Source: an uncultured Clostridia bacterium (lineage in GTDB: Bacteria > Bacillota > Clostridia > Lachnospirales > CAG-274). From it: a stretch of DNA of 64,000 nucleotides. A program made the translations under genes and the position numbers. The first letter of the stretch is position 1. The number at the start of each line of letters is the position of its first letter. Positions 34,400 to 43,274 of this stretch are shown here, piece by piece. The notes below the pieces were generated by a model. That model was not told the DNA's origin. It made no database searches and saw nothing but the letters and a program-made list of their open reading frames with translations. The stretch covers positions 62,001-126,000 of the forward strand of contig CALWSK010000005.1 of assembly GCA_944384195.1 (NCBI GenBank), read 5' to 3'.

Positions 34400-37039
34400 A
34401 TGAATGAAAAATATTTGTATGAAGATTTAGAGTCCCTTGAAAAAGCAGGAATGTTGAAAGAAATACCAGAAATTATAGAAAATGGACTATCAAATAAAAT
34501 AGAACTTAGAGAATATCAAAAACTAGCTTTTAGATATTTTATTACATATTTTGAAAATGAAAATTTAAAGAAAAATAAGCAAGTGCATACATTATTTCAT
34601 ATGGCTACTGGTAGTGGTAAAACAGTTATAATGGCAGGACTTATATTATATTTATATACAAAAGGATATAATAAATTTTTATTTTTTGTTAATACAAAAA
34701 CTATAATTGAAAAAACAAAGGAAAATTTTATAAATTCTACATCAAACAAATATTTATTTAATAATAACATAAACTATTTAGGCAATAATATAAAAATTAA
34801 AATAGTATATAATTTTACAACAGATTGTTTATCAAATGATATAGAAATATGCTTTACTTCAACTCAAAAGCTACATAATGATTTATTTGAACCCAAAGAG
34901 AATAGCTTAAATTATAGAGATTTTGAAGATAATAAAATAGTATTTATATCAGATGAAAGTCATCATATAAATACACTTACTAAAAAGAATTTATCTAAAA
35001 AAGAATTTGAAAACAAAGAGAAAGATTTAAAACATTGGGAATATTCTGTTACAAGGGCTTTACATAGTAATAAAGATAGTATAATGTTAGAATTTACAGC
35101 TACTGCAAATTTAAAAGATAAAAATGTAGCGCAAAAATATAAAGATAAAATTATTTTTGATTATCCTTTAAGAAAGTTTAGGGAAAGTGGATATACAAAA
35201 GATTTTAAAAATTTTGCAACTATAAGTGAACTATGGGATAGAACCTTAATGGCATTAATAATAAGTGAATATAGAAAATTTCTTTTTTCAGATTTAAAAC
35301 TTGATATAAAACCTGTTATAATGCTAAAATCTAAAAAAGTAAAAGAATCTCAAGCTTTTTATGATATGTTTTTTGATAAAATAGAAAACTTATCTATTGA
35401 TGAAATTAATAAGTTTTACAATATAAATACACAAGAAGATAATAAAAAAGATAATATTTTAGATACAAAAAAATTTATTACTAAAGTATTAAATTATTTT
35501 AAAAATAAAGATGAAAGTTTAAATTTATTATTAAATAGTATAAAAAACTCGTTTACAAAAGAAACAAGTATCATTATTAATAATGATATTAAAGATAAAA
35601 AAGATATTCAAGTATTAATAAATTCTCTTGAAGATAAAAATAATATAATTAGAGTTATTTTTGCTGTTGATATGCTTAATGAAGGTTGGGATGTATTAAA
35701 TCTTTTTGATATAGTTAGGTTATATGATACGGGTTCTAAAGATTATACAACAAAAGAAGCTCAATTAATAGGGCGTGGTGCAAGATATTGTCCTTTTAAA
35801 TTAAATGATGAACAAGATAAATTTAAAAGAAAATTTGATTTTGATTTAGATAATGATTATAGAATATTAGAAACTATGTTATTTCATAGCCAAGATGATT
35901 CTAAATACATAAAAGAATTAAGACAAGCTCTTATAGAAAGTGGTTTAGAAGAAGAAACTAGAATAGAATTAAACTATATATTAAAAGAAGAGTTTAAAGA
36001 AACTAATTTTTATAAAACAACTTATGTATATTCTAATGAAAGAAAAATTAAATCTAGAGAAGATGTTGTAAGTATTGAAGAAAATTTTAAAAATAAAACA
36101 TTTTCTTATACAGTAAAAGAAAATCAAGGACATATTTATAGTATTATTGATGAAAATGAAAATGTTAGTTATAAAGAAGAAACTATACCATTAAAATTCA
36201 AAGATATAGATTACAATATTTTACTTGGTGCTTCTGAAAAATATAGTGCTCTTAAATTTGATGTTATAAAAAACAAATACCCTAATGTTAAAACTATGAG
36301 AGAATTTTTAACATCAGATGCTTATTTAGGTAATATCAGATTAAAAATAAATTATTTGCATAAATTAACTGGAAAAGATATTTTTGATGCTTGCGTTGAT
36401 GCTTTTGATAAAATATCTAATTATATAATATCTATAAAAGAAGAATTTGAAGGAACAAAAGAATTTAAACCTAGTCAATTAAAAAATGTTATAAAAGATA
36501 AAAAAATATATATTTCTTCTAAAGAGGGTACTGCAGGAAAAGGAAATTCTCAAAATACTTGTATAGATAGAGAATATGCTTTAGATTTATCAAAAGAAGA
36601 TTGGTATGTTTTTAATGATAATTATGGAACAAGCGAAGAAAAAGCATTTATTAAATATTTTAAAACAGATATAGCTCCTAAATTAGAAGAAAAAAACTTA
36701 GAATTTTATGTTATACGAAATGAACGAATAAGCCAATTAGCTATATATAATTTTGCTAATGGAGAAAGATTTGAACCAGACTATTTATTGTTTATTAAAA
36801 AGAAAAATACTGATAACTTTACAATTAATCAAATATATGCAGAGCCTAAAGGAAGCCATTTATTACTTAATGATAGTTGGAAAGAAGAGTTTTTATTAAG
36901 CATAAATGATGAAAGTAAAATAGATAATGTTTTTAATGGTGGTAATAATTATAAAGTTATAGGACTACCATTTTTCAATAAAACTGAAAGAATAAAAGAA
37001 TTTGATAAAGCTATTAACAATTTAATTGATAATATTTAA
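34400..37039 (+). CDS. res: Type III restriction-modification system, endonuclease (Res)
   Basis: An 879-residue ATP-dependent restriction subunit. The superfamily 2 helicase-like motor has ATGSGKT (69-75), DESHH (185-189), FTATAN (motif III) and a late motif LIGRGARYCPF. The C-terminal nuclease domain has the PD-x-E-x-K pattern P793-D794 ... E815-x-K817 (ERFEPDYLLFI, AEPKG). All catalytic residues appear intact, so the system should cut DNA carrying unmethylated sites. A GGGGTG ribosome site lies before the ATG, and the pair forms one transcript ending in copy 2 of the 29-bp repeat terminator, of which its stop codon is part. Confidence 0.93.
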   Translation: MNEKYLYEDLESLEKAGMLKEIPEIIENGLSNKIELREYQKLAFRYFITYFENENLKKNKQVHTLFHMATGSGKTVIMAGLILYLYTKGYNKFLFFVNTKTIIEKTKENFINSTSNKYLFNNNINYLGNNIKIKIVYNFTTDCLSNDIEICFTSTQKLHNDLFEPKENSLNYRDFEDNKIVFISDESHHINTLTKKNLSKKEFENKEKDLKHWEYSVTRALHSNKDSIMLEFTATANLKDKNVAQKYKDKIIFDYPLRKFRESGYTKDFKNFATISELWDRTLMALIISEYRKFLFSDLKLDIKPVIMLKSKKVKESQAFYDMFFDKIENLSIDEINKFYNINTQEDNKKDNILDTKKFITKVLNYFKNKDESLNLLLNSIKNSFTKETSIIINNDIKDKKDIQVLINSLEDKNNIIRVIFAVDMLNEGWDVLNLFDIVRLYDTGSKDYTTKEAQLIGRGARYCPFKLNDEQDKFKRKFDFDLDNDYRILETMLFHSQDDSKYIKELRQALIESGLEEETRIELNYILKEEFKETNFYKTTYVYSNERKIKSREDVVSIEENFKNKTFSYTVKENQGHIYSIIDENENVSYKEETIPLKFKDIDYNILLGASEKYSALKFDVIKNKYPNVKTMREFLTSDAYLGNIRLKINYLHKLTGKDIFDACVDAFDKISNYIISIKEEFEGTKEFKPSQLKNVIKDKKIYISSKEGTAGKGNSQNTCIDREYALDLSKEDWYVFNDNYGTSEEKAFIKYFKTDIAPKLEEKNLEFYVIRNERISQLAIYNFANGERFEPDYLLFIKKKNTDNFTINQIYAEPKGSHLLLNDSWKEEFLLSINDESKIDNVFNGGNNYKVIGLPFFNKTERIKEFDKAINNLIDNI

Positions 37040-37063
37040 GGTGGACTTTGTCCACCTTTTTTA
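37035..37063 (+). repeat. 29-bp direct repeat, copy 2, also the res terminator
   Basis: Identical to 32371-32399. It includes the res stop codon (37037-37039) and the same AAGGTGGAC / TTT / GTCCACCTT hairpin with T6. The two copies are in the same orientation, 4664 bases apart, and bracket the type III genes. Confidence 0.85.
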
Positions 37064-37150
37064 TATATCCATACTTACAAATAAGTTAGTAATTTACATT
37101 TATAAAATATATAGTATAATAAAAATATAAAATCTAAGGAGGTTATATTT

Positions 37151-37648
37151 ATGAAAATAACTAGTAGCGGTATTGTAAATGGAATAATTGATAAAAAATA
37201 TGGTCAAGATGGAGAAACAAATGATTTTGGTATGCCAGTTTGTTCTCTTCCTTTAAAATTTGAAGATGCTCCAGAAGGAACTGTTAGCTATGCTATCTTT
37301 TTAGAAGATAAAGATGCATATCCTATTAGCGGTGGATTCTCTTGGGTACATTGGCTTGCTTGTGATATAACAAAAAATGAAGTTTTAGAAAATGAAAGCC
37401 AAAATGCCGAATTTAAACAAGGTGCTAATAGCTGGATAAGTATCCAAGGCGGTAAACAACCTATAGAGCTTTGCTCTGTTTATGGGGGTATGGCTCCACC
37501 AGATAAAACTCATACTTATGAGATAAATGTATATGCTCTTGATTGTATGTTAAATTTAGAAAATGGCTTCTTATTAAATGATATGTTTAATAAAATGGAA
37601 GGCCATATCTTAGCACATTCTGTTTTAAAAGGTAAATATATAAAATAA
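37151..37648 (+). CDS. PEBP-family protein (YbhB/YbcL type)
   Basis: A 165-residue phosphatidylethanolamine-binding-protein fold. The family signature is the ligand-site region SYAIFLEDKDAY with FSWVHWLACDI, and later APPDKTHTYEINVYAL. Bacterial members are cytosolic and of unknown physiological role. No signal peptide is seen. An AAGGAGG site precedes the ATG. It is a single gene with its own terminator. Confidence 0.9.
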   Translation: MKITSSGIVNGIIDKKYGQDGETNDFGMPVCSLPLKFEDAPEGTVSYAIFLEDKDAYPISGGFSWVHWLACDITKNEVLENESQNAEFKQGANSWISIQGGKQPIELCSVYGGMAPPDKTHTYEINVYALDCMLNLENGFLLNDMFNKMEGHILAHSVLKGKYIK

Positions 37649-37659
37649 TATTTAGTTAT

Positions 37660-37692
37660 AAAACTTCCTAAATTTGTTTTGGGAAGTTTTTT
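37660..37692 (+). terminator. Intrinsic terminator after the PEBP gene
   Basis: Stem AAAACTTCC / GGAAGTTTT with a 13-base loop and a T-rich tail. Confidence 0.75.
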
Positions 37693-37701
37693 ATTTATAT
37701 A

Positions 37702-37738
37702 TAAAAATGAGTACTGAAAAATTTTTCAATACTCATTT
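37702..37738 (-). terminator. Intrinsic terminator after spoIIID
   Basis: Near-perfect long hairpin (ATGAGTA, one mismatch, TGAAAAA and complement at 37707-37736) followed on the minus strand by T5. Confidence 0.7.
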
Positions 37739-37759
37739 AAAATAAAGCTTAAAATTAGT

Positions 37760-38029
37760 TTATATACCTTTTTTTATATCTATTGTCTTTAAATATTTTT
37801 CCTTTGTAGCTAAACCGCCCCTTATATGTCTTTCGGACTTATTTAGCTCTAGAACCATTTTAGCTTTATTAGCTAAATTAGGATTTACTGATAGTAAACG
37901 TTCTGTTACATCTTTATGTACAGTACTTTTACTAATACCAAATTTTTTAGCCGTTTCTCTAACCGTAGCATTTTTATTTATAATAAAATTGGCCACATCA
38001 ACGGCTCTTTGTTCTATATAAGGTTTCAA
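37760..38029 (-). CDS. spoIIID: Stage III sporulation transcriptional regulator SpoIIID
   Basis: An 89-residue DNA-binding protein that adjusts the sigma-E regulon in the mother cell. It matches the family almost end to end: YIEQRAVDVANFIINKNATVRETAKKFGISKSTVHKDV (the helix-turn-helix), RLLSVNP, and the basic tail HIRGGLATKEKYL. An AGGAGGAGTTC-like ribosome site precedes the ATG. Its presence shows that the organism is, or recently was, a spore former. It stands alone between the PEBP and SLOG genes. Confidence 0.96.
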   Translation of the reverse strand: MKPYIEQRAVDVANFIINKNATVRETAKKFGISKSTVHKDVTERLLSVNPNLANKAKMVLELNKSERHIRGGLATKEKYLKTIDIKKGI

Positions 38030-38157
38030 AAAGAACTCCTCCTAAAAAACTAACCTGTTTAATTATATGAGAAAGTTCCTATTTTATTACATTTATTTAG
38101 TCTATATTTTTTAGTAATATTTTATATAATTTTTGTTAATACATATTTTATTTTAAA

Positions 38158-38691
38158 TTATATATATTTTCTAATTTTAGTAATCTCAAAACTATTACTA
38201 TTAATATATATTATATTTTTATTTTCTTTTAAAGCATAGTTTAAAGTAAAATATGTTCCACTATTTTTATCAATACCATTATATATACCTAATAATGTAG
38301 TACATTTATCTACTAAAAATTTATTTCTTTTTAAATAACAATCTTTTGTAAACTCTTTTTGTAAAGTTATTTTAGCTGTACAATTACTAATTAAATTATT
38401 GTACCTAAACTTATAACTATCATTCCATCTTTCTATTTGATTTTCAAAAGGTATTATACAATATAATTTTATATCATCATATTTTTCCTTTAAATTTAAA
38501 ATAATTTCTCCCAACCAAGTATCTACACCTATTGCACAACCTGTTAAAAAAATTTTATTACCATCTAAATATAATTTTATAATTTCTTCTATAAGTAAAT
38601 ACTTTAATCTAATACAATCTATATGATTTTCATTATTTTTAAAATGAAATTTATTAGGCCTATGTCCAGTAAACGAACAAATCTTTTCCAT
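38158..38691 (-). CDS. SLOG-family (DUF1273/YpsA-like) protein
   Basis: A 177-residue protein starting SFTGHRPNKF, the hallmark of DUF1273, a SLOG (Rossmann-like nucleotide-binding) family. FLTGCAIGVDTWLGEIIL is the glycine-rich loop, and LLGIYNGIDKNSGTYFTLNYA matches the later conserved segment. SLOG proteins are thought to bind or make nucleotide signals, and some occur in defence systems. The B. subtilis relative YpsA affects cell division. The frame is open to 38709, but the ATG at 38691 has an AAGGAGAATTTT site and is chosen. It is divergent from an XRE regulator and close to restriction genes. Confidence 0.8.
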   Translation of the reverse strand: MEKICSFTGHRPNKFHFKNNENHIDCIRLKYLLIEEIIKLYLDGNKIFLTGCAIGVDTWLGEIILNLKEKYDDIKLYCIIPFENQIERWNDSYKFRYNNLISNCTAKITLQKEFTKDCYLKRNKFLVDKCTTLLGIYNGIDKNSGTYFTLNYALKENKNIIYINSNSFEITKIRKYI

Positions 38692-38799
38692 AAAATTCTC
38701 CTTATACATAATTATAAATTAGTATTAAATACAATTATTATTATATTAATTTTAGTTTAATTATAATGCATAATATTAGTAATGTAAAGGGGTGTTTTT

Positions 38800-39111
38800 A
38801 TGAATATAGGTTCAAAATTAAATTTTATAAGAGAAACTAAAAAAATTAGTGTCTATAAATTATCAAAATTAACTGATATTTCAGAAAATCATATTCATAA
38901 TATTGAAAAAGGCATTACTCAACCTTCTGTTTTGATTTTAGAAAAACTTTTATCTGCTCTTGGTACAAATCTTTCAGAATTTTTTAATGAAAATAATGAT
39001 ATTGTCTCTTTAAATAAATTTGAAACAGAGCTTATTCAAAGTATTAGATTGCTTGATGATGAAAAATCAGATGCTATCTTAAAAATAATTAAATTGATGA
39101 ATAATAAATAA
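38800..39111 (+). CDS. XRE-family transcriptional regulator
   Basis: A 103-residue protein with a Cro/C1 helix-turn-helix (6-60): FIRETKKISVYKLSKLTDI and NHIHNIEKGITQPSVLILEKLLSALG. A short C-terminal helix pair follows (LIQSIRLLDDEKSDAILKII). Similar small XRE proteins control stress, toxin or defence genes. The AAAGGGGTG site and a TATAAT at 38762-38767 lie upstream. It is divergent from the SLOG gene and followed by the convergent DUF262 gene; either could be its target. Confidence 0.87.
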   Translation: MNIGSKLNFIRETKKISVYKLSKLTDISENHIHNIEKGITQPSVLILEKLLSALGTNLSEFFNENNDIVSLNKFETELIQSIRLLDDEKSDAILKIIKLMNNK

Positions 39112-39124
39112 ATTATTTTAATAT

Positions 39125-39158
39125 AAAAAAGTGTGAAATACAATATTCACACTTTTTT
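39125..39158. terminator. Bidirectional intrinsic terminator
   Basis: Stem AAAAAAGTGTGAA / TTCACACTTTTTT with an 8-base loop, between the convergent XRE and DUF262 genes. Confidence 0.85.
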
Positions 39159-39161
39159 ATA

Positions 39162-41216
39162 TTATTTCAACCTAAACGTTATATCATCTTCAAACCCATA
39201 TTTTTCTGCTATAAGCTTAGATATACTAAGAAGATAATTAGCATTAAAATTAGTTTCTATATATAATCCTTCATCTATTTGAAAAGGAGATATCATTTTT
39301 AAACCATTATTATCTATTATTTTCCTTGTATTAGGACAAAAATCTTTATCCGAAATAAAACTTCTAAAAATACTCTTATCAAGTTTATAAAAATATTTAC
39401 AAATAATCTTTAAAAAATCTTTCCAAGAATCTATATTATACGTAACATTATATATAGTTATATTTTTAGGTTTTGTACTTGTAAAGTTTATATCATCGCT
39501 TAAATAGTACTCTATATTTACATCTGCTTTTTCATAATCTTTATTATATTGATCATCTAAAAACCATATCTTCTCCGCTATTTTATAAAAATCTTTAGCT
39601 CTAGCTTCTATACTTTCTCTATCCCAATTATCAAATCTACATATATCCCTTGTTATACTAAAATTAGAGTCTTTATATTCAAAAACTTTATTATCAAAGC
39701 TATTGTTAGAAAGTTTAGCATTATATCCAGTAAGTGTAAGATTTCCTATAGTATTTATATATTCTTTATATATTTTTTCATAATCTTTTCCAAGAGCTAT
39801 TTCCCAGCTAGAATTTAATTTTTGAGGCATAATATGTTCTATTTGTATTTCTTCTGTATCTTCTAAAAATTCTTTATTATTTTTAAATTTTTCTATTTCA
39901 AAAAGTATATATCTGCAAAACTCTCTAGATTTATACAAATTATACTTAACAAATTTTTCTTTAAATTCTTTATTTTTAGGAAATGAGGAATTATTTATAT
40001 CTCTTATTAAAATATGTATAAGCTTTTGCTTATAATCTGTTCCTTTTTCTTTTTCATTTTGAATTTTAACTGGTATACTACAAAATATAGATTTTAATTG
40101 ATTACTCTTATACTCACATATCTTTCTTCTTACAAGATATGTTATAATAGTTTTTAAAATCTCTTCTAATTCATTAATAGATATATTTTTATATTCAAAA
40201 GTTTCTTCAAAAAAATATAAAAGAGTAGGATATACAACTGTTGATTTTAATGTTTCTATATTATTAAGCAAGTAATTTATATTTTCATAAGGACAATCTA
40301 TATTTATAAACCAACTATAATATTTAGAATATAATAAAAGCTCTTCTAAAAAATATTCTTCATCAAGATTTTCTTCTTTTAAAATCTTTTTAGTTTTAAA
40401 TTCTCTAAACTTCTCATAAAGTTCATTTTCCTTTACACTTTTTCCTGTTTTCATAGATAAATAAGTAGATATAAAATTAGATATTTCAATATTCCCTATT
40501 TTCTTTTCTATCTTATACCAATAATTTAAATATAATCTAGTTTGTTTTTCATATTCGTGGTTCATAAGAAGATAATTTCTTATTAAATCTCCTTGTGTTA
40601 GAGATAGTCCTGTAGAATTAAGGCTTTCAAATATAAGCTGTGGATTTTCTGTTTTTTCTAACATAATATAAACAAGCTCAAGATTATTAAGAGCTTTAAA
40701 AATATCTTCACAAGAAAATTTACTTTCACTAATTAACTTTTTAAAAAGAATATAGTTTTGATAAATACAAGATGCCTTATCCACTTCTTCAAAATCATTA
40801 TTTAAAATTTTCTTCCAATTATCAAAATCATCTTTACAAAGAATAAGCCTTGTATTTTCTCCTTCTTTATATTTATGCACTAAGTAACTATCATATATTT
40901 GCTCTTTTTTTATCTTCTTATCTTCTGCTAAAGTATCCATTATAGCTTTTAATATAAGAGTTAATGTTGTTATTCTTTGTTGTCCATCTACTATAACACA
41001 GTCTTCAAATTCATAATTTTTAACTCCTTCTACATATACAACAGTCCCTATAAAATGTGTTATATTAAAATTATTTATTACTATATTTTCTATATCTTCA
41101 AATAGTTTTATACATTGTCTTTCTTGCCAATTATAATTTCTTTGATAAACCGGAATTTTAAAAGTTTTACCTGTTGCATCAAGAAACCTTAGAGCCTGTA
41201 TTTTATCAGCTTTCAT
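39162..41216 (-). CDS. DUF262-DUF1524 protein, GmrSD-like
   Basis: A protein of about 684 residues. The N-terminal DUF262 (ParB/Srx-like nucleotide-binding) domain shows IPVYQRNYNW and VDGQQRITTLTLIL. Residues around 450-520 form a DUF1524 HNH-type nuclease domain with the His-containing QIEHIMPQKLNSSW and NTIGNLTLTGYNAKLSN. This pairing is that of GmrSD/BrxU-like type IV restriction enzymes that attack modified phage DNA, though related proteins of unknown role exist. The C-terminal 120 residues form an additional unassigned domain. The frame opens with a TTG at 41228, but the ATG at 41216 has a TTGGAGGAAATT site. It is a single gene divergent from the two-component system. Confidence 0.82.
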   Translation of the reverse strand: MKADKIQALRFLDATGKTFKIPVYQRNYNWQERQCIKLFEDIENIVINNFNITHFIGTVVYVEGVKNYEFEDCVIVDGQQRITTLTLILKAIMDTLAEDKKIKKEQIYDSYLVHKYKEGENTRLILCKDDFDNWKKILNNDFEEVDKASCIYQNYILFKKLISESKFSCEDIFKALNNLELVYIMLEKTENPQLIFESLNSTGLSLTQGDLIRNYLLMNHEYEKQTRLYLNYWYKIEKKIGNIEISNFISTYLSMKTGKSVKENELYEKFREFKTKKILKEENLDEEYFLEELLLYSKYYSWFINIDCPYENINYLLNNIETLKSTVVYPTLLYFFEETFEYKNISINELEEILKTIITYLVRRKICEYKSNQLKSIFCSIPVKIQNEKEKGTDYKQKLIHILIRDINNSSFPKNKEFKEKFVKYNLYKSREFCRYILFEIEKFKNNKEFLEDTEEIQIEHIMPQKLNSSWEIALGKDYEKIYKEYINTIGNLTLTGYNAKLSNNSFDNKVFEYKDSNFSITRDICRFDNWDRESIEARAKDFYKIAEKIWFLDDQYNKDYEKADVNIEYYLSDDINFTSTKPKNITIYNVTYNIDSWKDFLKIICKYFYKLDKSIFRSFISDKDFCPNTRKIIDNNGLKMISPFQIDEGLYIETNFNANYLLSISKLIAEKYGFEDDITFRLK

Positions 41217-41312
41217 AATTTCCTCCAAAATATAACAATTTATGTAAATTTTATCATATAAAATACAAATTGTAAATAAAGTTATAAATTTAAAGTTATT
41301 TTAAAATTTTTA

Positions 41313-41321
41313 TGATATAAT
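41313..41321 (+). promoter_or_regulatory. Extended -10 promoter of the two-component operon
   Basis: TGATATAAT (TG-A-TATAAT), 18 bases before the response regulator ATG. No good -35 box is seen, as is usual for extended -10 promoters. Confidence 0.5.
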
Positions 41322-41339
41322 ATAATAAGAGGTGATATT

Positions 41340-42008
41340 ATGAAAATTCTTTTAGTTGAAGACGAAAAAAAGCTATCTCAAGCAGTAAAATATATATTAA
41401 CTAAAAATGAATATACTGTTGATACTGTTTTTGATGGTGAAGAAGGTTTAGCTTATTCTTTACTAAAAATATATGATTTAATTATATTAGATATAATGCT
41501 TCCTAAAATAGATGGTATTAAAATATTAAAAACTATTAGAGAAAAAAAGATAAATACTCCAGTTTTACTCCTTACAGCTAAAACAACAACAGAAGATAAA
41601 GTTTTGGGATTAGATTGTGGAGCAGATGATTACTTAACAAAACCTTTTGAAACAAAAGAACTTCTAGCTAGAGTAAGAGCTCTATTAAGAAGAAAAGGAG
41701 AAATAATAGAAGATATTATAAATTTGCATGATATATCATTAAATAATAATAATCATATTTTATCATCAAATAATCTAGATATTACTCTTTCTCCTAAAGA
41801 ATTTGATATAATAAAAATATTAATGTTAAATAATAAAAATATAGTTACAAAAGAGTTTTTAATAGAAAAGGTGTGGGGATTTGATAAAGATACAGATTAT
41901 AATAATCTAGAAGTTTATATTTCATTTCTAAGAAAAAAATTAAACTTTCTAAACTCTAAAGTTTATATAAAAACTATTAGAGGAGTAGGATATTGCTTGG
42001 GTATATAA
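41340..42008 (+). CDS. OmpR/PhoB-family response regulator
   Basis: A 222-residue two-component response regulator. The receiver domain (1-115) has the acidic pair at residues 7-9, phospho-acceptor D51 (LIILDIMLPKIDG), the T of LLTAK and K in LTKPF. A winged-helix trans_reg_C domain (about 128-220) follows, ending in IKTIRGVGYCLG. The stop TAA is immediately followed by the kinase ATG, so the two are coupled. The target is unknown; the decayed DUF4405 gene and the CoA-disulfide reductase lie downstream on the other strand. Confidence 0.95.
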   Translation: MKILLVEDEKKLSQAVKYILTKNEYTVDTVFDGEEGLAYSLLKIYDLIILDIMLPKIDGIKILKTIREKKINTPVLLLTAKTTTEDKVLGLDCGADDYLTKPFETKELLARVRALLRRKGEIIEDIINLHDISLNNNNHILSSNNLDITLSPKEFDIIKILMLNNKNIVTKEFLIEKVWGFDKDTDYNNLEVYISFLRKKLNFLNSKVYIKTIRGVGYCLGI

Positions 42009-43247
42009 ATGATAAAAAAATTAAAATTAAAGTTTATATCTATAATAGTATTTATAATTTCAGTTTTACTTATAATAATTCTTTTAATTATAAATATAAT
42101 TATGATTAACGATATAAATAAAAAAATATTTAATTCCCTAAAATCTATATCTATGTCAAATCATGAAAATATAAATCCTAATCATTCGCCTAATAAGAAG
42201 CATAAACCACAAAATAAACAATACTTATCTTCTTCTAATTTTGTAGTAAAATTAGATAAAAATAATAACTTGATAGAAATTATATATCCTCCAAATACTA
42301 ACTTTTCTAATTTCAATATAAATAAAAAAAATATAAAAAATAAACTAATATCATCAAAATTTTCATATGAAAATAAAATATTTTTTAAAGAAAATAATTT
42401 TGCTTATATTATAGTACCAAAACCTTTTGGTAAAATGATTGTATTTGAAGATATATCTAGTTTTCATGAAACTAAAGAAAAATTGATATATGTGTCTATT
42501 ATAGTTTATATATTTGGTATAGGTATTATCATTATTATTTCCTATTTTCTTACAGAGTGGATTACAAAACCTGTTAAGGAAAATTTTGATATGCAAAAGG
42601 AATTTATAGCAAATGCAAGCCATGAGCTAAAAACTCCACTTAGTATAATCTCTACAAACTTATCTATTTTAAAATCTGAAGTAGATAATAAAGACATTAT
42701 TTGGTATGATAATATTAATGATGAAGTTTTTAAAATGAATAAACTTATAAACCAACTTTTAGTCTTGTCAAAATCAGAAATATTAGAAGAATATAATTTT
42801 AAAGATAATTTAGACTTATCTTCTATTGTAAAAAATATAGTCTATCAGTATGACGCCATTTGCTTTGAAAAAAATAAAATTTTATCTCATAACATAGAAG
42901 AAAATATATACTTATATGCGAATAAAGAAAATATAACAACAATACTAAAAATATTTATAGACAATGCAATAAAATATAGTAATAAAAATGGAAATATAAA
43001 AGTAGAATTAATAAAAAATAAAAATAAAATTTATCTCTCTTTTTTTAATACTGGTATAGGTATAGAAGAAAAATATAAAGAAAAAATATTTGATAGGTTT
43101 TTTAGAGTGGATACTTCTAGAAATAAAGAAATAGAAGGATATGGACTAGGCCTATCTATAGCCAGTAAAATAATATCTAATAATAAATGGCAAATTAAAG
43201 TAGATAGCAAATATCAAGAATGGATAGAATTTACCATAATAATATAA
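42009..43247 (+). CDS. Membrane sensor histidine kinase
   Basis: A 412-residue kinase with membrane helices at 9-33 and 161-183 framing an extracytoplasmic loop of about 125 residues. Its first part is rich in Asn, His and Lys (NHENINPNHSPNKKHKP), which might bind metal, but this is speculative. The dimerisation domain has H205 (NASHELKTPLS). The ATPase domain has IFIDNAIKYSN (N box), NTGIGI (G1 box with Asn for the usual Asp), DRFFRVDTSR (F box) and GYGLGLSIA (G2 box). It is co-transcribed with the response regulator just upstream and ends in a hairpin terminator. Confidence 0.93.
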   Translation: MIKKLKLKFISIIVFIISVLLIIILLIINIIMINDINKKIFNSLKSISMSNHENINPNHSPNKKHKPQNKQYLSSSNFVVKLDKNNNLIEIIYPPNTNFSNFNINKKNIKNKLISSKFSYENKIFFKENNFAYIIVPKPFGKMIVFEDISSFHETKEKLIYVSIIVYIFGIGIIIIISYFLTEWITKPVKENFDMQKEFIANASHELKTPLSIISTNLSILKSEVDNKDIIWYDNINDEVFKMNKLINQLLVLSKSEILEEYNFKDNLDLSSIVKNIVYQYDAICFEKNKILSHNIEENIYLYANKENITTILKIFIDNAIKYSNKNGNIKVELIKNKNKIYLSFFNTGIGIEEKYKEKIFDRFFRVDTSRNKEIEGYGLGLSIASKIISNNKWQIKVDSKYQEWIEFTIII

Positions 43248-43274
43248 AAAGAGCCTATAAATAGGCTCCTTTTA
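43246..43274. terminator. Intrinsic terminator after the histidine kinase gene
   Basis: Stem GAGCCTAT / AA / ATAGGCTC (43251-43268) with flanking A and T tracts. It lies at the meeting point of the kinase gene and the remnant DUF4405 frame. Confidence 0.75.

Noticed and set aside
37040-37738. Attachment site or integrase remnant beside the type III genes.
   Set aside because: No tRNA gene, integrase or transposase frame was found near either 29-bp repeat, so a site-specific mobile element is not supported.
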